DNA of 14,459 nt from Saccharothrix sp. NRRL B-16348 (GTDB lineage Bacteria; Actinomycetota; Actinomycetes; Mycobacteriales; Pseudonocardiaceae): contig NZ_LGED01000016.1 of the NCBI RefSeq assembly GCF_001280085.1, positions 1-14,459 on the forward strand. The letters are read 5' to 3'. Each line of letters begins with the position of its first letter. The first letter of the stretch is position 1. Positions 1-6,907 of this stretch are shown in pieces. The notes under the pieces were generated by a model. The model had not been told where the DNA came from. It worked only from the letters and a program-made list of their open reading frames with translations, and ran no database searches. Position numbers and translations under genes: made by a program.

Positions 1-82
1 CGCGGACCAGCGTCAGGTCGACTGGCACTTCACCACCGACGATGCCCGTACCCGACTTCGCCATCTCTATCCCAAACGTTAG
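1..82 (+). pseudogene. 3' end of an IS630-type transposase gene (cut by window edge)
   Basis: The frame that begins at base 2 stays open to a TAG at 80-82 and reads VDWHFTTDDARTRLRHLYP near its end. From memory this resembles the C-terminal tail of IS630-family (Tc1/mariner-like DDE) transposases, which commonly finish with a W-x-F-T-T-x-D-A-R-x-K/R-L-x-x-L-Y-P stretch. Only 26 codons are visible, so the DDE residues, the start and the terminal repeats are outside the window. It runs convergently into the end of iniR, 13 bases away. Whether the gene is intact or a remnant cannot be told here. An unrelated protein with a similar tail remains possible. Confidence 0.5.
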
Positions 83-95
83 AGGCGACGCTCTA

Positions 96-2501
96 CTAGC
101 CGACGATCTGGCGGAGCTGGTCCAGCAGTTCCGCCCGGCTGGTGCAGCCCAGCCGCTGCCGGATGCGGGCCATGTGGTGCTCGACCGTCTTCGCCGAGAT
201 GAACAGGCGGTCACCGACCTGCTTGTAGGTCAGCCCGCCGACGACCAGCTCGGCCACCTCGCGCTCGCGGTCGCTGAGCTTGCCCGCGTCGGCCTCCACC
301 GCCGGCTCGGGCTGCTTGCGCGTGGTCGGGGCGGTGCGCCCCTGGAGCAGCCGCGCGCAGTCCAGCAACCGCACCATCGCCTGGCGGTCCGACGTCCGGA
401 TCGCGGCCTGGCCGGCGAGCCTGGCCGCGTCCCACCACTGGCCGACGGCCTGCAGGCCGCGCGCGGACTCCTCGACCTGGTCCGCGTCGACCTTGCCCGC
501 CACCACGTCGAGCCAGCTCTCCGCCGCCGCCGACACGATCCCGGCGTACCGGCTCCGGTCCCGGCACGCGGCCAGCGACGCGGCGTGCTCCTCGGCGACG
601 GACGTCTCCTCGGCGATGATCGCCGCGTGCAGCGCGCTCCAGTGCAGCGGCACGGCCCACAGGCACGGATCACCCAAGTCCCGCAACAGGTCCCGCGCGG
701 CGGTCAGGTGCGGCGCCAGCCGGTGCTGGTCGCGCAGCCGCGCGGCGGCGGTGGCGAACTCGCCGAGCGGCAGGAACGTGAACAGGTCGACGGGGTGCCT
801 CAGCACCGCCTCGCACGCCTGCTCCCACGTCCGCTTCAACGTCGCCAGGTCGCTGTTGCGCCGCGCCACGCCGATCTCCAGCGCCACCGCGAACAGCCAG
901 TCCCGCGGTTCCAGCGGTCGGCCGACCTTCCGCAGCGCCACCAGCACTTCCCTGGCCTGCGCGAGGTTGCCGCGCTGCATCGCGATCCACGCCCGCAGCA
1001 GCCGGTGCCGCACGACCATCAGCGCGCCGCCCGACGACGTCGCCATCGCCCGGTCCAGCACCGATTCGGCGACACCGGGCTCGCCGCTGTGCAACGCCAC
1101 CAGCGCGGCCAGCGCGGCGGGCGTGTCCGGCAGCAGCACGGCCCGTCCGGCCGGTTCGAGCAACCCCGCCGCACGGACCAAAGTGGACAGTGAGGTGGTC
1201 GCGGACGACGTCACCGACTCCACCACGCCTTGCGCCATCAGCGAAGCGCCGCCGTCGAGCATGGTCGGCGGCGCGACGGGCAGCGCCGCGGTCGGCAGCG
1301 TGCCCGTGCCGACCTGGCCGATCACCGCGAACGCCGACGACGTCGAGCTCGGCGACCACCGGTGCAGCTCGGTGCCGCGGGCCAGCTGGCCCCGGTGCGC
1401 CAACGCGATCGCGGCCACCTCCGCCGCCGCGCCGCGGTGCTCGACGTCGCCGCTGGAGATCACCTGGTCGGCGAGCCGCATCGCCGCGTCGAGGTCACCG
1501 GCCATGGCCGACGCCACCGCCCGCCGCACGGCCACGTCGGGACCCGCCGTGCCGATGGCGGCCAGCAGCCGTGCCGCCAACGCCGGGTCCGTGGCCAACG
1601 CCTCGTCGGCCGCCGCCCGGAACGCCTGCGCCATCTCCGGCCCGGCGACACCGGTCGGGTTGCCCGCACCGCCCACGCCGATCAACGGCCGCACCAGGTC
1701 GAGCACGGGCCCGCCGGACCGCAGTTGCAGCTCGGCCAGCCGCTGCCGCACGGCGATCCGCCGGTCGGTCCGGCTCAGCGCCGCCACCGCCAGCCGCGCG
1801 ACGGGCAGCAGCGTCCCGTCGGCAGCGACCAGGCCGGTGGCCCGGCCCGCCTCGATCACGTCGCCGACCGCGTCCGCGTCGACCCCGAGCAGCGCGCCGA
1901 GCAGGTCGAGCCGCAGCGCCGCGCCCGCCTCGGCGGCCAGCAGGTACTTCTGCACGTCGGCGTCCAGCCAGTCCAGGTCGGCCCGGAACGACGCCAGCAC
2001 CTCGGGCGTCACCTCCGTCGTGCCCAGCCCGGCCAGCCGCTGCACGAACCGCGGCACGCCGCCGGTCTGCTGGTGCACGAAGTCCACCAGGCCGCGGGCG
2101 GACGCGGGCAGCACGGCCCGCACCTGCTCCCGAGTGAACGGCTCCAGCGTCAGCGACGGCCGCGCCCGGCCCAGCGACTCGGCCAACGCCGCCAGCGCAC
2201 GCGACCGCGGCCACGGGCGGTAGGCCACCACGACGCTCTCGTCCCCCCGTTCGACGAGAGAGCGCAGCGCCAGCAGCTCGGCGTCCGGCAGCAGGTGCGC
2301 GTCGTCCACGACCGAGGCCGACGCGCCGGCGTCCCCGAACGCCCGGGTGATCTCCCGCAGCACGGTGGTCTTGCCGTACCCGCCGGGCGCGACGACGCCC
2401 AGCCGGACCACCGGCCCGGCGTCGACGGCCGCCGCGACGGCGTCCAAGACCTGCGTGACCTGCCGGGACAACACTGGACGCGCGGTCATGCTCGGGCTCA
2501 A
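96..2501 (-). CDS. iniR: LuxR-type STAND ATPase regulator, IniR-like
   Basis: An 801-residue transcription regulator of the MalT/LAL type. The N-terminal NTPase has a Walker A APGGYGKTT (residues 38-46) and a Walker B-like VVDDAHLL (64-71). A long Ala/Leu/Arg-rich helical middle, probably repeats for ligand sensing, leads to a C-terminal LuxR/GerE helix-turn-helix (about 742-801, LSDREREVAELV...TYKQVGDRLFISAKTVEHHM). In mycobacteria IniR, about 830 residues, has this layout, sits beside iniBAC and activates it; trehalose has been reported as its signal. The same neighbourhood here supports orthology, but the ligand is inference. The TTG start at 2501 overlaps the TGA of the upstream hsp70-like gene (TTGA) and has GAGG 7 bases upstream. 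An in-frame ATG at 2489 lacks a well-placed ribosome site. The coupling suggests one transcript from the promoter region near 3800. Confidence 0.9.
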   Translation of the reverse strand: MSPSMTARPVLSRQVTQVLDAVAAAVDAGPVVRLGVVAPGGYGKTTVLREITRAFGDAGASASVVDDAHLLPDAELLALRSLVERGDESVVVAYRPWPRSRALAALAESLGRARPSLTLEPFTREQVRAVLPASARGLVDFVHQQTGGVPRFVQRLAGLGTTEVTPEVLASFRADLDWLDADVQKYLLAAEAGAALRLDLLGALLGVDADAVGDVIEAGRATGLVAADGTLLPVARLAVAALSRTDRRIAVRQRLAELQLRSGGPVLDLVRPLIGVGGAGNPTGVAGPEMAQAFRAAADEALATDPALAARLLAAIGTAGPDVAVRRAVASAMAGDLDAAMRLADQVISSGDVEHRGAAAEVAAIALAHRGQLARGTELHRWSPSSTSSAFAVIGQVGTGTLPTAALPVAPPTMLDGGASLMAQGVVESVTSSATTSLSTLVRAAGLLEPAGRAVLLPDTPAALAALVALHSGEPGVAESVLDRAMATSSGGALMVVRHRLLRAWIAMQRGNLAQAREVLVALRKVGRPLEPRDWLFAVALEIGVARRNSDLATLKRTWEQACEAVLRHPVDLFTFLPLGEFATAAARLRDQHRLAPHLTAARDLLRDLGDPCLWAVPLHWSALHAAIIAEETSVAEEHAASLAACRDRSRYAGIVSAAAESWLDVVAGKVDADQVEESARGLQAVGQWWDAARLAGQAAIRTSDRQAMVRLLDCARLLQGRTAPTTRKQPEPAVEADAGKLSDREREVAELVVGGLTYKQVGDRLFISAKTVEHHMARIRQRLGCTSRAELLDQLRQIVG

Positions 2502-3763
2502 CGGCCATCCTCGCTGTCACGGGCACGGCGCCCACCGGTCGGCACGAGCCCGCGCACGACGCGCTTCACGGTGCGCCGTTCCGGCAGGTCGAGCGGGGTG
2601 ATGTCGACGGGCGGGCGGGGCGGCGGCGCGGTGAACTCCGCGTCCGGCGCCTCCAGGCCGCCCACGGGGAACCTCAGCAGCGGGTCGTCGTCGCGCACCA
2701 TGACCGAGGTCTCGATCGGCTCGGGTTCGGCGTCGGGCCCGATCACCAGCTTGCGGGCGGCCAGCGCCGCGCCCTTCACCACGGACGTCTCGGGCGCGGC
2801 CTCCAGCACCACCCGGCCGGGCACGGACGCCGCGACCAGCGGGATGCGGGCGCTGCCGCCGACCAGCACGGTCATCTCGACGCCGGCGGCGACCCTGGTG
2901 AACACCGAGACGGCCTCCTCCACGTCCGGCCGGATCAGGTCCTCGAACTGCGCGCGGGTGATCGGCACGTCCACCGGCCCGGACGGCAGGTGCACCGGGA
3001 TCGACGTCTCGACCGTGCCGGACAGCATCCGCTTGGCCGCCTCGCAGTCGCGGCGCAGCCGGCCGAACAGGCCGCGGGTGCGGGGGTCGTCGGCGTCCAG
3101 TTCGGCCAGCGCCCGCCCGAGCGTGGTCCGCACGTGCGAGAACACCGCGTCGTCGAAGTCGACGCCGGCCGCGTGGTCGACCCCTTCGACGGTGTTGACC
3201 AGCTCGAACCCGCGTCCCACCACGGAGGCGCTGAACGCGTGGCTGCCGAGGCTGAACACGCCGAGGGGTCCGGCGGCCGACCGGGTGAACGCGTGGTTCT
3301 CGGCCGCCGCGACGGGCTCGGGCACGAGCGACGCCTCGACCCCGACCGACCGCAGCGCCCGGTGCATCAGGCCCTTGGCGTGGGCGCCCCAGCCAGGGGG
3401 GTGCGCGAGCACGACGTGCGCGGGCCGTTCGCCTTCCCGCGCGGCGACCTGGTCGGTCACCCACATGACCATGAGCGCGGTCAGCTCCTCGGCGGGGCAC
3501 CGCTCGGCGGCGCTGTCCGCTCCGAGCACGACCGGCACCGCGTCGCCCACCCGGCGGCCGAAGCCGGTTGCGGTCCACCGCGGGTCGCCCGGCTCGCCGA
3601 CCGCGAACGCGCCGTCGGGGGTGAGCTGCAGCGTCGACGCCACCCCGCCGCCCGGACCGCCGAGGCCGACCACCTCGGGCTCGGCGCGCCCGGCCCCGCC
3701 CAGCCTGCACACGGCGGCGGCGGTGCGCGTGGTGCCCACGTCGACCCCGAGGACGTACGGCAA
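2498..3763 (-). CDS. Hsp70-like ATPase-domain protein without substrate-binding domain
   Basis: A 421-residue actin-fold protein of the Hsp70 family. Visible motifs: phosphate-1 GVDVGTTRTAAAV (residues 6-18), connect-1 EPVAAAENH (149-157), DFDDAVFSHV (202-211, like GGDDFD...HF in DnaK), CEAAKRMLS (240-248), adenosine motif VLVGGSARIPLV (299-310) and connect-2 KGAALAARK (330-338). The phosphate-2 loop, normally DLGGGTFD, reads SLGSHAFS (171-178), so the usual Asp and Thr are lost. After about residue 340 there is only a Pro/Asp-rich and then Arg-rich tail (341-421); the beta-sandwich peptide-binding domain is absent, so classic chaperone action is unlikely. A nucleotide-sensing or scaffold role with IniR or the Ini dynamins is inference. 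The TTG start is set by GAGGAGG 7 bases upstream (3771-3777); the frame is closed by TGA just beyond. It is first of a two-gene unit with iniR. Confidence 0.9.
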   Translation of the reverse strand: MPYVLGVDVGTTRTAAAVCRLGGAGRAEPEVVGLGGPGGGVASTLQLTPDGAFAVGEPGDPRWTATGFGRRVGDAVPVVLGADSAAERCPAEELTALMVMWVTDQVAAREGERPAHVVLAHPPGWGAHAKGLMHRALRSVGVEASLVPEPVAAAENHAFTRSAAGPLGVFSLGSHAFSASVVGRGFELVNTVEGVDHAAGVDFDDAVFSHVRTTLGRALAELDADDPRTRGLFGRLRRDCEAAKRMLSGTVETSIPVHLPSGPVDVPITRAQFEDLIRPDVEEAVSVFTRVAAGVEMTVLVGGSARIPLVAASVPGRVVLEAAPETSVVKGAALAARKLVIGPDAEPEPIETSVMVRDDDPLLRFPVGGLEAPDAEFTAPPPRPPVDITPLDLPERRTVKRVVRGLVPTGGRRARDSEDGR

Positions 3764-3770
3764 CTCGGAG

Positions 3771-3777
3771 CCTCCTC
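3771..3777 (-). promoter_or_regulatory. Strong ribosome binding site deciding a TTG start
   Basis: The plus strand reads CCTCCTC, so the minus-strand message carries GAGGAGG seven bases before the TTG at 3763. This near-perfect anti-16S match is the reason for accepting the TTG start of the hsp70-like gene; no ATG or GTG in frame is better placed. Confidence 0.75.
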
Positions 3778-3802
3778 ACTCACCTGAACGAACTACCGGC
3801 AG

Positions 3803-3831
3803 TACCTACACGGGTTACGAGATGGTCACAA
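3803..3831 (-). promoter_or_regulatory. Candidate promoter for hsp70-like/iniR
   Basis: On the minus strand TTGTGA (plus 3826-3831) and TAGGTA (plus 3803-3808) are separated by exactly 17 bases, a spacing typical of sigma-70-type promoters. This would start transcription near 3796, giving a leader of about 33 bases that contains the GAGGAGG site. The hexamers match consensus only partly, so this is a positional candidate. Confidence 0.35.
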
Positions 3832-3835
3832 GGCC

Positions 3836-3926
3836 ATCCCCTAATCCCCTAGGGAGTGAACGAGAACCACCCCATCGTGGTTGCGGTATCTACTGGGAGT
3901 AATCCCCGATGGCTGGTGATCCCCCC
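3836..3926. promoter_or_regulatory. Four GGGGAT boxes, candidate IniR (MalT-like) operator
   Basis: ATCCCC (GGGGAT on the minus strand) occurs four times in one orientation: 3836-3841, 3844-3849, 3902-3907 and 3919-3924. The first two are a perfect 8-base tandem repeat, ATCCCCTA twice (3836-3851); TAATCCCC recurs at 3842 and 3900. MalT, the model for this regulator class, binds asymmetric boxes that begin GGGGA(T/G)GA. The similarity and the position between iniR/hsp70 and iniB suggest IniR sites. That assignment is inference from sequence only. Confidence 0.45.
3865..3882. repeat. Inverted repeat AACCAC-N6-GTGGTT
   Basis: Perfect 6-base arms (3865-3870 and 3877-3882) around a 6-base centre, inside the divergent hsp70/iniB control region and between the two pairs of GGGGAT boxes. 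It could be an operator half-site pair or a short hairpin; nothing else in the sequence decides this. Confidence 0.4.
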
Positions 3927-3946
3927 GCGCCTACCTTGATCACCAG
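3913..3946. repeat. Inverted repeat CTGGTGATC-N16-GATCACCAG upstream of iniB
   Basis: Perfect 9-base arms (3913-3921, 3938-3946) with a 16-base spacer, ending 62 bases before the iniB ATG. The spacer contains TACCTT (3932-3937), the best -10-like hexamer for iniB, but no convincing -35 lies 17 bases upstream, as expected if an activator is required. The left arm overlaps the fourth GGGGAT box. An operator is the simplest reading; a hairpin in the leader is the alternative. Confidence 0.45.
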
Positions 3947-4008
3947 GCCGGGCCCCCACCCCTGCCGGGCCGGCCACCCGCGTCCTACTTGACCAGGAGA
4001 TAGCCATC

Positions 4009-4965
4009 ATGGGCTCCAGCCCCAACACGCTGCACGACTTCGTTCTCGACCTGCTCAGCGACCCGACCGCGCTGGCCGACTTCCAGGCCGACGCCGAGGG
4101 CACCCTGGCGAGGGCCGGCCTGAGCGACATCAGCGCCCTGGACGTGCAGGAAGTCATCCCGCTGGTGCTCGACTACGTGCCGACCGGGGGCCTGCCCGCC
4201 CTCGACGGCTCGCTGCTCGAGGACCTGCCGCTCGACCTGGTCGACGCAGGCCAGGCCGGCGCGATCTTCCAGCTCAAGGCCGTCACGGACCAGCTCGCGG
4301 TGTCGGGTGCCACCGGCGCCGGCGACGTCAAGGCCGCCGTGGCGGGCACGCTCAGCGCGGACGCCGACGGCCTGTCGGTCTTCGGCGGCGTGTCGAGCTG
4401 GGACCTGCTCGACGGCGTCGCCACGGCGGAGCTGTCGGTCGAGGGCGACTTCTCCGCGGTGGGTGACGTGACCGACACCCTGGACGGCACGCTGCACACC
4501 GCCACCGGTCAGGTCGGGGACCTGACCTCCACGGCGACCGGCACGCTGGACGGTGCCGTCGCCACCGCGGGTGGGGTCACCGGCTCACTGCCGGGCGCGG
4601 AAGGCCTGACCAGCACCGCGTTCGGCGCCGTCGACACGCTCAACGGCGTGCTCGGCAACGTGACCGGTGGCCTCACCAGCTCGCTGCCCGTCGGCGACCT
4701 CGGCAACGTGGCGGGCCTCGGCGACGTCGCGGGCCTGGGCAACGTGGCCGGCCTGGGCGACACGCTCGGCGTGTCCGGCTCGGCGCACGGCTCGGCCGAC
4801 TTCGACACCCACGGCGCCGCTCCCCTGTCCGACGTCACCGGTGCGGTCGCGGGCGTCGCGGACACCGCGGGCGTCGGCGGCGTCGTGAGCAACGTCACCG
4901 GCACGGTCGACGGCCTCGACCTCCCGGTCGTCGACTCGCTCGGCGTGGACAACCTGCTCTTCTGA
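4009..4965 (+). CDS. iniB: IniB-family protein with repetitive Gly/Ala/Thr/Asp tail
   Basis: 318 residues. The N-terminal 60 or so residues (TLHDFVLDLLSDPTALADFQ..., LVLDYVP near 53-58) match the IniB N-terminal domain as I know it. The remainder is low-complexity and rich in Gly, Ala, Thr, Val and Asp, with a six-residue repeat GNVAGL/GDVAGL/GNVAGL at 232-249. There is no cysteine, no signal peptide and no clear membrane segment; the protein is strongly acidic. In mycobacteria IniB is the first product of the cell-wall-stress-induced iniBAC operon; its biochemical role is not established. AGGAGA at 3995-4000, 8 bases before the ATG, fixes the start. A strong hairpin directly follows the gene, so iniB may be expressed more than iniA and iniC. 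Confidence 0.9.
   Translation: MGSSPNTLHDFVLDLLSDPTALADFQADAEGTLARAGLSDISALDVQEVIPLVLDYVPTGGLPALDGSLLEDLPLDLVDAGQAGAIFQLKAVTDQLAVSGATGAGDVKAAVAGTLSADADGLSVFGGVSSWDLLDGVATAELSVEGDFSAVGDVTDTLDGTLHTATGQVGDLTSTATGTLDGAVATAGGVTGSLPGAEGLTSTAFGAVDTLNGVLGNVTGGLTSSLPVGDLGNVAGLGDVAGLGNVAGLGDTLGVSGSAHGSADFDTHGAAPLSDVTGAVAGVADTAGVGGVVSNVTGTVDGLDLPVVDSLGVDNLLF
4702..4764 (+). repeat. 18-base in-frame repeats in iniB
   Basis: Three consecutive 18-base units encode GNVAGL, GDVAGL and GNVAGL (4702-4719, 4720-4737, 4738-4755), followed by a partial unit GDT. Synonymous differences between units show they are not a very recent slippage product. Such repeats could vary in number between strains. Confidence 0.75.
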
Positions 4966-4981
4966 GCCTGATCCACCACCT

Positions 4982-5018
4982 GAGGGCCGGTTCCGTCCAC
5001 TGGACGGGACCGGCCCTC
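4982..5018 (+). terminator. 17-bp hairpin between iniB and iniA
   Basis: GAGGGCCGGTTCCGTCC (4982-4998) pairs with 5002-5018 through a 3-base loop (ACT), with a single G-U wobble. It starts 16 bases after the iniB stop. No U-run follows (GCCTTGTG), as is usual for GC-rich actinomycete terminators. It may partly stop transcription, stabilise the iniB message, or mark that iniA has its own promoter. Confidence 0.7.
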
Positions 5019-5095
5019 GCCTTGTGCCCGGAACGTGCTCGGAACGTGTCCGGACTTTCACCCGGACGGGTTTTACCGGCACACTCTGCCGGGTG

Positions 5096-6907
5096 ATGTC
5101 CGCGCCCTGGCTCGACGTGCTCGACGACACGATCCGGGCTTGCGCTGCGCACAACCGGCCCGACCTGGCCGAACGGTTGCGCGACAAGCGCGCCCGCCAG
5201 CTGGACCCCAAGCTCCGCGTGCTCGTGATCGGCGAGCCGAAGCAGGGCAAGAGCCAGCTCGTGAACGCGATGGTGAACGCCCCGGTGTGCGCGGTGGGTG
5301 ACGACGTCACGACCACCGTTCCCACTTTCGTGCAGCACGCGGAGACCCCGTCGGCCGCGCTCGTCCGCGGCGCGTCCATCGCGAACACCCCCACCGAACG
5401 CATCCCCGTGCCCCTCGACCAGCTCGCCAGCGAGGTGAGCGCCAGCAGGCACCACGGCGGCGACGTCGTGCGCGCCGAGGTCGGCATCCCCCGGGCCCTG
5501 CTGGACTCGGGCCTGGTGCTGATCGACACACCGGGCGTGGGCGACCTGCGGCCCGCGCACACCGCGAGCACGTTCACCGCGCTGCTCCAGGCCGACGCCG
5601 TGCTCATGGTCTCCGACGCGACGGCCGAGCTGACCGGGTCGGAACTGGAGCTGCTCAAGCAGGTCATGACGTCGTGCCCGAACGTGATCGTGGTGCTCAC
5701 CAAGATCGACATCGCGGCGCAGTGGCGGCGCGTGGTCGAGCGCAACCGGGCGCACCTGGCCCGCGCGGGCGTGACCGCGAAGCTGATCCCGGTGTCGGCC
5801 GCGCTGCGCCTGCGCGCGGCCAAGACCGGCGACAAGGCGCTCAACGCCGAGTCCGGGTTCCCCGAGCTGCTCGCCTGCGTGCGGCAGGACATCGTGGCCG
5901 CCGCCGACCAGCTGGCCCGCCGCACGGTCGCGGTCACCGCCGCGTCGGCGATCAAGCAGCTGGTCGCGCCGGTGCGCGAGGAGCTGTCCGCCCGCGTCGC
6001 CCAGGGGCCGGAGAAGACCATCGCCGCGCTCAACGAGGCGCAGCGCCGCATCGACGAGCTGCGCCGCCGGTCCGCGCGCTGGCAGACCGTGCTGGCCGAC
6101 GAGATGGCCGACCTGGTCTCCGACATCGAGTACGACCTGCGCGACCGGACCCGCAAGATCATGCGCGAGGTGGACAAGACGTTCGAGACCGCCGACCCGG
6201 CGCTGGGCTGGGACAAGTTCGAGGCCTGGCTGGAGGACAACCTCACCGAGGCCGCCACCACGAACTTCGCCTGGCTGCTCGACCGCTCGGAGTGGGTGGC
6301 CGAGAAGGTCGCCAAGAGCTTCCCGGTGGCCCGCGACGACCTGCTGCCCGAGTCGATCTTCCGGGACGACGTGCTGGACCGGGTCGCGCCGATGGACAAG
6401 CCGGTGATCGAGAAGTTCGGCGTGATGCAGAAGGCGTTCACCGGCCTGAAGGGCTCCTACGGCGGCGTGCTGATGTTCGGCCTGGCCACCAGCCTCGCCG
6501 GGATGCCGCTGATCAACGCGATCTCGCTGGGCGCGGGCGCGCTGTTCGGCGGCAAGTCGATCATCGACGAGAGCGACCAGCGGCTGCGCCGCAGGCAGGC
6601 CGCCGCCAAGGCCGCCGCGGCGCGGCACGTGGACGACTTCTTCATCAAGTTCAGCAAGGACTGCCGCGACGCGGCCCGGCACATCCAGCGCAGCCTGCGC
6701 AACCACTTCGCCACGCTGGCCGAGGAGATGCAGGAGACGCTGCTCGAATCGGCCCGCAGCGCCCGCCGCGCGGTGCAGGACGACAACACCGAGCGGGAGC
6801 GCCGCAACCGGGACGCCAAGCGCGAGCTGGACGACCTCGTCCAGCTCTACCAGCGCGTCCAGTCGCTCGCGGGAGGCCAGGCGCCGCCGTTGGGGATCAG
6901 CGCATGA
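5096..6907 (+). CDS. iniA: Dynamin-like GTPase, IniA-like
   Basis: 603 residues from the ATG at 5096 (MSAPWLDVLDD). GTPase motifs: G1 GEPKQGKS (46-53), G2 threonines in DDVTTTVPT (69-77), G3 DTPG (144-147) and G4 TKID (202-205). A mostly helical region with charged segments (about 296-360 and 495-590) surrounds a hydrophobic, Gly-rich stretch (455-486, GGVLMFGLATSLAGMPLINAI), as expected for the membrane-inserting tip of a bacterial dynamin. Mycobacterial IniA (about 640 residues) is a dynamin-like protein that remodels membranes in the cell-wall stress response. The frame is open upstream to a GTG at 5024, but that start would place its ribosome site in the hairpin stem. No clear Shine-Dalgarno precedes 5096, and GTG 5093 is adjacent. 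The stop overlaps the iniC start (ATGA). Confidence 0.92.
   Translation: MSAPWLDVLDDTIRACAAHNRPDLAERLRDKRARQLDPKLRVLVIGEPKQGKSQLVNAMVNAPVCAVGDDVTTTVPTFVQHAETPSAALVRGASIANTPTERIPVPLDQLASEVSASRHHGGDVVRAEVGIPRALLDSGLVLIDTPGVGDLRPAHTASTFTALLQADAVLMVSDATAELTGSELELLKQVMTSCPNVIVVLTKIDIAAQWRRVVERNRAHLARAGVTAKLIPVSAALRLRAAKTGDKALNAESGFPELLACVRQDIVAAADQLARRTVAVTAASAIKQLVAPVREELSARVAQGPEKTIAALNEAQRRIDELRRRSARWQTVLADEMADLVSDIEYDLRDRTRKIMREVDKTFETADPALGWDKFEAWLEDNLTEAATTNFAWLLDRSEWVAEKVAKSFPVARDDLLPESIFRDDVLDRVAPMDKPVIEKFGVMQKAFTGLKGSYGGVLMFGLATSLAGMPLINAISLGAGALFGGKSIIDESDQRLRRRQAAAKAAAARHVDDFFIKFSKDCRDAARHIQRSLRNHFATLAEEMQETLLESARSARRAVQDDNTERERRNRDAKRELDDLVQLYQRVQSLAGGQAPPLGISA

Noticed and set aside
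1230..3902. Long plus-strand open frame of 890 codons opposite iniR and hsp70-like
   Set aside because: Its translation is Arg/Pro/Gly/Gln-rich low complexity with no domain, and it lies wholly antisense to two genes with clear motifs; it is a GC-rich shadow frame.
5024..5095. N-terminal extension of IniA from a GTG at 5024
   Set aside because: Its ribosome site would be inside the hairpin stem, and the extra 24 residues look unlike the family N-terminus.
4585..6441. Minus-strand open frame of 618 codons opposite iniB and iniA
   Set aside because: Ser/Arg-rich with no recognisable domain, and antisense to GTPase motifs that fix the plus-strand reading.
5674..6903. Upstream in-frame extension of iniC through iniA
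   Set aside because: The extension is Arg/Gly/Ala-rich out-of-frame reading of iniA; the ATGATG at 6904 with a ribosome site and ATGA overlap is the natural start.
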